From Allacma fusca (Eukaryota; Arthropoda; Collembola; Symphypleona; Sminthuridae), in assembly GCA_947179485.1 (NCBI GenBank), contig OX359250.1, positions 28,530,654-28,594,653 on the forward strand: a DNA stretch of 64,000 nt, written 5' to 3'. Made by a program: the position numbers and the translations under genes. Positions 57,737 through 64,000 of this stretch are shown here, one piece after another (within the stretch, counting starts at the first letter, position 1; each line of letters starts with the position of its first letter). The notes under the pieces were generated by a model. The model saw only the letters and a program-made list of their open reading frames with translations. It searched no databases and was not told the origin of the DNA.

Positions 57737-58680
57737 CAGAGGTGTGGAAAATACACGAAATTTATTATTAAAACACAAAATACGAATACAATTCCAGAAA
57801 CATTACAATGCAAACATAAAATACAGATACTAGGAACAACTTAGTTAAAATACAAAATAAAATACAAATATCCGTAGGAATTTTTCCAAGATACAAGATA
57901 AAATATTTTGCCTCCAACAAAAACAAAAATACGAAATGAAAATACCGTATTTGAAATTCAAAATACATATTGAAAAATACTTTCAAATTTGTCTCAAAGT
58001 GTACGTCTGAGATGCAACTGTATTCTCTCAAGCACAGTATCTTGGACAATTTAAAGAAATAATTAGGTATCCGAAAGTTATTCAGGAAACGTAAGGTAAC
58101 AGGCGCGTGATTAGAGTTTAGAACTGTTCATCTGTGTAGATCAAAGTAAATAACATGTCCCTAGATACAGAAAATAATTTCCTTGAAACGAATAATCTTA
58201 TAACTCCTGGGTAACTTATCACTGCTTTTATGTTGGCGTCACTAATTTTTTTATGACCCCAGATACATACGTGTAACGAATATAATGTATTTATCCAATA
58301 AGTAAGTATTGCAACAAACCAAAACCATTGAAGAAATGGTTTCAAAATGTTTCAAATTAGTGCTTTTAAAATATTTGTTTGAACATGTGATACAGACAAC
58401 TTTGGCAGTTGCCAGGGCTATGTATTTTGAAATTGTATTTCGTATTTGGAATACGAGATGGATAACGTTACAGTACAAGATAAATAAATACAAAATATCA
58501 TAACGTTCGTTGATCTTGAAAATACGAAATACAAAATACAGTAGAAATGTTGGTGCTGAAAAAATACGAAATACAAAATATCTTGAAACATTTACGGTGA
58601 GGAAAATACCAAATACAAGATACGGAATGTATTTCAAATACTATTTTAGATACAATATTTCAAAATATTCCACACCTCTG
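57737..58680. mobile_element. hAT-like MITE, ATACAAAATACA-word family
   Basis: 944 bp, ends CAGAGGTGTGGAAAATAC and (from the right) CAGAGGTGTGGAATATTTT, flanks GTACTACC and GTACTACA (7 of 8 equal). Its words are the same as those of the 50028-51047 element, but the TIR differs after CAGAG. ORFs within are word translations. Confidence 0.87.
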
Positions 58681-58820
58681 GTACTACATCAAATTTATCA
58701 AGTAAAGCAATTGTACAATTGTACATCTGATGTCAGATGCATAAATGCACTTATTACAGTAATAAAAAAATATATATGTAGGGTTTATGTTTATAGCATA
58801 TAAGAATTCAACAATGTACG

Positions 58821-58965
58821 TAGGGTATGTCGATTGAAAATGCCCTGCAGTATTTGCCCGCCCAGCTGAAAATGTCCAAAATACCTGCCCACATGCCCAA
58901 AATTGGGCAAGTGGGCAGATTTTAAAAATGCCCTGATTTTGGGCATTTTGGGCATTTTTACGGCG
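58821..58965. mobile_element. Solo end of the 22796-type hAT (GGGCATTTT words)
   Basis: Begins TAGGGTATGTCGATTGAAAA and matches the right end (reverse complement) of the 22796-24275 hAT for more than 50 bp, then only words. No partner end was found before 60158, so it is a truncated copy or one whose other end has decayed. Confidence 0.7.
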
Positions 58966-60158
58966 CCAAAATTGGATTACTAGCAAACATTCAGAATATC
59001 CATCCAAATGCATGGAAGCGCAGCTAAGTAAAAGTTACAAATGTGAATATCTGGTTATTCGCTTGTTCGTTAATATATTATAATGGCAAAATCCAGGGCA
59101 TTTTTGAATGATAGCAAGATGATATACATGCTGTTTCACTCAATTGAACAAAGTGTATTAAATTAAATGATCTAGATGCAATGTGTGATGATTCAAATAA
59201 AGTGTAGTGATGTAAATAGACTTTCTTCAAGCCTTCCAAGACTAAAATATTTTAAAATTGCATTCTTTAACATTTTTACAATCCTTAAAATATTTGGCCT
59301 ATTTTTCTATATTTTTTTGTAAACGGAAACATTTTGATGCTAATCAAAAATTTACTTAATCAATTTGCCTACTCACCGACGAAATTGTACAGTCAGTACA
59401 GTAATTACACTCGTTAAGACAATAATAGTGATTGTTATGTACAGTAGTTAAGAGCGGAATGACTTATTGAGGCATTTTGCCGAATTTTGCGCTCAAATTA
59501 GAAACGATTGCAAGTTGCAGTTAACCTGATAAGTATTTTTTAAATTGCAACTTTTTGCAGTTCAAGCGCTTGTAATTGCAATTGAATTTCTTGCAATTTC
59601 AGTTGTGCTTAACCGGTAATTGCGAGTAATTATTGCTTTTGTAATTGCAATTTAAGTACACTTAAGTAAGAAATTGTATTTGCACCGAGAATTGCTAGTG
59701 TCTGCAGTCTGAAACGATCAGCCAAAAATGGCTCGAGTAAAAACCAATATACATCCTCCATACAGGACCCCAAATACTGTTGTTTGTAGTTTTATGGTGT
59801 ATAAAACAATTACCATATAACCAATAATTTATCACATCAATTATCACTCTAACTAGTCAGATTGGCTGACGGCCCCAAATCAATTGTTCCAGGTGCCAAA
59901 TATAAATAGCCTTGATTTACTCAATCACACTCACTCTGATATTGGCACACGAAAGTGATTCATTTTCAATGACGACATGAGGTCATTTGTGTACTCCGCA
60001 ATCCTATTGGGGGTAAGCTTGCCAAAATAATTCATTCAAAAATCTCAATGTGCCCCCGAATCTCTGTACAATCTGTAAACAGAATCGTAAATACTTGGCA
60101 TTACAAAATTAAATAAATTACTTTTAAAAAACATTAAGTGTCCCGTACCTGAGCTGCG
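58966..60158. other. Non-coding region with TTGCAATT word cluster
   Basis: At 59500-59690, words such as AATTGCAATTG and TTGCAATTTC are frequent, as in a MITE end, but no inverted ends or duplication were found. The rest is unremarkable. Confidence 0.4.
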
Positions 60159-60491
60159 CTCAAGTTCAAGTAGTACTTGACAAGTATCAAGTCAGGTCAA
60201 GTTCGGAGCAAGTTCGGGATCATGAGCGTTTCTACTTGGTTAAATCGGGTCAAGTTGAAGTATTTGCTGGATCCGAACTTGGAACTTCAAGTCGGTTCTG
60301 GTCCAAGTGCAAGCCCACAGAATTGACTTGAACTAAGGATCAAGTTCAAGTCGGGTCTGGGCATGGATTTTACTTGAACCCGAACTTGAACTTTCAAGTA
60401 CCGATTCAAGTAGCCTAGTTCCAACGTTTGTTTCCTTTGTACGTTCTTCTCCCTCGGTTGTTCGCACTTCTGCAACACGCATTCTAGAAAC

Positions 60492-60877
60492 TAGTGATGC
60501 CAATGGTCTGGTCTGATCCAGATTTTATGAAACTGGTCTGGTCCAAAGCTCAGACCAGACCAAAGACCATGGTCCGGGAAACCATTGAGAGCAATTAAAT
60601 AATTACATTTTATCCAGTCAAATTTTTTCTTTTATCCCCAGAAATGTCTGTTTTAATTTGTTCCATGGGATTTCATCCTAACTCATAAATTTTTATTTTG
60701 CGTACTTTTGAGACCATGTCCTGTGGTCAGGCCTGGTCCTGAAGCTGGACCAATTGTATCTGTTCTGAACCAAGTGTTGAATCAGACCGGACCAGACCAC
60801 AAAAATATGGGACCAGAACGGACCAGACCAATAACGGATCATTATAAATGGTCCGGACCAGACCATTGGCATCCCTA
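60492..60877. mobile_element. hAT-like MITE, GGTCTGGTCCGG-word family (nested)
   Basis: About 386 bp, ends TAGTGATGCCAATGGTCTGG and (from the right) TAGGGATGCCAATGGTCTGG. Flanks CTAGAAAC and GTAGAAAC (7 of 8 equal, allowing one extra A). Words match those of the 1723-2322 element. Confidence 0.85.
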
Positions 60878-60923
60878 AGTAGAAACCCTGCCTGCAGAGA
60901 TATGCACAGGAGCTGGTGCTCAC

Positions 60924-62305
60924 CAAGGCTATGCAGTCTTTGGTTTTATCAGTCACAGTCCTTTAACAGTCCCAAGTAGCATGCTATCAGTCAGTCCACT
61001 CAGTCTTTTAGTATCAGAGTATCAGTCCCTATCAGTCTCAGTCCTAGTAAAAGTCCTTAGCAAAAGTCTCAGTCAGTCCTTAATGTACTCCATATGCATA
61101 TAAAACCACAGGAGCACAGGAGGGTTAAGAATACGCATTTTAATGGTCTCAATATCGACTATTGCATAATTTTTTGAACTCTTCTTTTAAAGTAATATTT
61201 TTTCTTCTGTGTGCTAGTATCTTGATAAATAATCATTGAAAAGAACTTAGGAGAATGGTCAAAGGACCAACAACTCCAACAATTTATCATGTTACCAAAC
61301 ATTTCACATCCTACAATCTTAATTTCGTCAAAAATTTCTCCATTACAGCATTTCTATTAATTTGTCGCCTGGTAGAGTTTTTCGTATTTCAGCTCGTTAA
61401 CGTTAACTTTGCATTATATATTTGATGTTGTCTCTACAGAAAATACCATTGCAATGATCGTCTAATAGCTGTGCAAACAATCAGGGAATTTGCTAAAACC
61501 AAGCATCAAAATGTATTTTCAAAAACAGTTTTGGGCCAATAAGAAGCGTAATTTTGAACTCCCCGGAGCTAATATGCAACATGTTTTTAATCCCTGTAGT
61601 CGCAAATCTTTAAATAAAATTTAATATACATATTTGTTCTTCTTCAAAATACACCTATTTTAATTGTAAGCTATGAGAACTTAGTTACCTATCAGGATCT
61701 TCCCTATATTATCACTTATCAGATGACTCATTGGGGTCACAGGAGCCAAAATGTAACGTATGGTTTAAATTGATGATCATCTTCGTTCCTGATACTAATA
61801 TTTCTCACTGGCTGGTCACGATAACAATTATTAAAGAACTTTAAAATATCTCACTGGAAATCCTATAAGATGTATGTATATCAAACGTATGGCAATTTTG
61901 AGTTTAGATAAATCCATATTTGTACTTTTTTTTGTGATTCAGAGTACCCCAAACATTGCCCGAATACAATGAGGTAAATTTTAGAAAATATTGGCAATAT
62001 TGGTCAAAGAAAATGAAATATAATACCAGCCCAATGAAACGACAAATTGTTTATGCGTAAGTACATACACTTTGATTGTTACTCCTCATCTAGAAATCAA
62101 GCATTCTTTGTACATATTCATACATGGCTCAGCTACCAGCGGTCATGTCAGTCTCAGTCAGTCTCTGCTGGAATTCCTATCAGTCCCAGTCAGTCTCAGT
62201 CTTTAAAATGCAGTTTTCTATCAGTCCCAGTCAGTCACAGTCTTCAGTCAGTCCTATGGTTTACCCACTCAGTCTCTCGTATGAGTCCAAGACTGCATAG
62301 CCTTG
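60924..62305. mobile_element. 1382-bp hAT-like element, CAGTCAGTCC-word family, copy 2 (nested)
   Basis: Same length, ends and, in every stretch compared, same sequence as 13653-15034; duplication GTGCTCAC (60916-60923 and 62306-62313). It lies inside the 60159-62815 element and close to another insertion. Confidence 0.95.
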
Positions 62306-62843
62306 GTGCTCACTTTCATTTGGAGTGACTGCTGTGTATTCTGTAAATCGTCGAGCTTAAAACTATTCTTATAATTAATAAGGATAGTTAACCTATTCTT
62401 CCTTTTTGAAAAACTGTTGAAGTAAGTTGTCCGGTGAGACTGTACCACAAGGAAAAAACCATGAGTGAACCCGAATCTGAATTTAATAAAGACGGAAATT
62501 GAAATTCTCAGCTCCACCACTGAGTAATTTTGCGACTTCATACTACAAAGTTGTAAGGTTTAAGTACTTGAAATCCAAGTTCGGGTTCAAGTCAATTCCA
62601 AGTTCGGCTCGCAAGATTTATGGACCCGACATTCAAGTATCAGATCAAGTTCGGGTTTAGGAAAGATTACTTGCAAGATATGACTTGGTATGCCAAGTAA
62701 TTCCTGGGACCCGAAAAGCCAAGTTCGGGTACTAACAAATATATACTTGAAAGTTCAAGTGCAGGTCAAGTTCAAGTTCGGATCCTCAAAATACTTGACC
62801 CGAACGCAGGTCTGTTGAAGACAGAATTCCTGGATGGACAGGC

Positions 62844-63796
62844 CAGTGCATCGCATGGGTACGGGTAGTACCTGAGGATTTGGGTACAGGTACAGGTCCA
62901 GGTCCGAAATGGGTACTCTGTTTAAGTACCCAAACTGAATGGGAACTTTATGGGTACTATCTGTATGTACCCAAATTTTGGGTACCAAGCCAGGTGTTGG
63001 GTACAGGTACAAACTTGGGATTTTGTGGGTTGTACCTGACAGGAATAGATACAAGCTTCCAATATACTTGGACCTGACAAATTAATACCTGAAAATGTGG
63101 GTTCTTTTACGACCAGAAATTCATCTTACGACGCATCTAGTGTTGTATGTGGCTCTCTCTCCGACCTACAGGTATATTTTGATATTTAGCGTGTTTTCAG
63201 GAGAGCATCGTAATTTTTGAAAAAACATACGGCTATGAAATATAGATGGTTGATCAACTTAGCAAAACGCGCCAGCAATAAGTACGTGTAATTACAAATT
63301 CCACTTGTGATTAAGTAAAAATAACGTTAAATGATATTGCGGTTATGCAGGATGACCTAGAAGTGGAAGATTTAATTGAACATGGAATACCTCAGATGGT
63401 ATAGAAGTTAAAGTTCCATTAAGATGTCTAGTATTGCTAAAATTATGACGAGGCAGAATTTTTTCCAGCTTGTAATTCCTGTGATGTAAATCATAGAATG
63501 GCATCATGTTAAATCATCACGTTGAATCGTTTACAGTAATACTTTATAAAGTACCTGATTGCGTACAAAATGAAAAATTTTCAGGTACGGGTCCATATAT
63601 TGGGCATATTTTGAGTACTGGTAAAATTCAGGTACAGGTACGCACTACTTGCAAACTAATCAGGTCCAGGTACCAACATTTATTTAATAGGTACTTTTAA
63701 TCAGGTACGGGTTTGCGTACGATTTTTGCCGGTACCCACTATTTGGGTCCAGGTCTAGGTTCAGGTACAGCATTTTTGTACCCATGCGATGCACTG
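62844..63796. mobile_element. hAT-like MITE, GGTACAGGTACC-word family
   Basis: 953 bp, ends CAGTGCATCGCATGGGTAC on both sides, duplication GGACAGGC (62836-62843 and 63797-63804). GGGTACAGGTACAGG words occur at both ends; interior A+T-rich and non-coding. Confidence 0.93.
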
Positions 63797-63804
63797 GGAC
63801 AGGC

Positions 63805-64000
63805 ACAGATGAGGTAAAAGTATTTTCAAGAGCTCCGTGAATTTAAGAAACTCGTTATTGTCGATAATTTTACATGTAATAAATATGCTCCATATTTTCG
63901 AGGAGACAATTTGATAACTAACTTTACTAGGTTTTCGGAGGAATTATTTGAACATTCTGTGTTTGATTTTTACAAAACATTTGAAAGGAAAATTCTCGAG
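63805..64000. other. Window end, nothing supported
   Basis: Ordinary A+T-rich sequence with no feature seen. Confidence 0.4.

Larger units (their letters stand above)
60159..62815. mobile_element. hAT-like MITE, TCAAGTTCGGGT-word family (host of two insertions)
   Basis: Inverted ends CTGAGCTGCGCTCAAG and (from the right) CAGACCTGCGTTCGGG, related to the CAGAGCTGCGTTCAAG ends at 7709. Own length near 880 bp without the nested 60492-60877 and 60924-62305 elements. No matching 8-bp duplication, so borders or intactness are uncertain. Confidence 0.7.

Overview
This is about 64 kb of A+T-rich animal DNA. Spliced exons, NB-ARC/TPR coding sequence, BEL/Pao, Penelope-like, hAT, Helitron and jockey/I-like elements all point to an invertebrate. 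An arthropod such as a springtail is my guess, but the sequence alone does not prove it. Almost no bacterial-style coding density exists: nearly all long ORFs belong to decayed mobile elements.

Layout. 1-2.9 kb holds the 3' part of an NB-ARC + TPR gene on the minus strand, with a 600-bp hAT-like MITE lodged in an intron next to a splice acceptor and a one-base frameshift at a homopolymer. 3.1-16.6 kb is a string of non-autonomous hAT-like elements, several nested, each with an 8-bp target-site duplication and its own short 'word' repeated through both ends. 17.0-20.0 kb has a Helitron-type 3' terminus and a broken Helitron Rep lacking its helicase. 20.5-22.7 kb has a Penelope-like RT flanked by an unusually long direct repeat. 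22.8-24.3 kb is an internally deleted hAT. 25.1-35.3 kb is a minus-strand Ty3/gypsy remnant split by a LINE of about 5.1 kb (28.6-33.7 kb). 35.3-43.6 kb is a plus-strand BEL/Pao remnant, itself split by a hAT transposon and an LTR-like insertion.

45.7-48.5 kb contains the best candidate host gene: three exons with matching phase-0 splice junctions and no recognised domain. 50-53.5 kb returns to nested MITEs. 53.5-57 kb has two diverging homologous gene fragments around a PIF/Harbinger-like MITE that contains a hAT MITE. 57.7-63.8 kb is again MITEs, including a 1382-bp element that appears identical to one at 13.6 kb.

The main signal is a collection of about two dozen hAT-like elements (most with an 8-bp duplication and TIRs starting CAG, CAA or TAG). 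Each has end regions of roughly 100-300 bp built from iterations of a family-specific word of about 7-14 bp, in opposite orientation at the two ends. Some words are shared by families with different TIRs. Subterminal transposase-binding repeats are known for hAT elements; this diversity and density is what deserves attention. All calls are by eye, with no database or alignment search.
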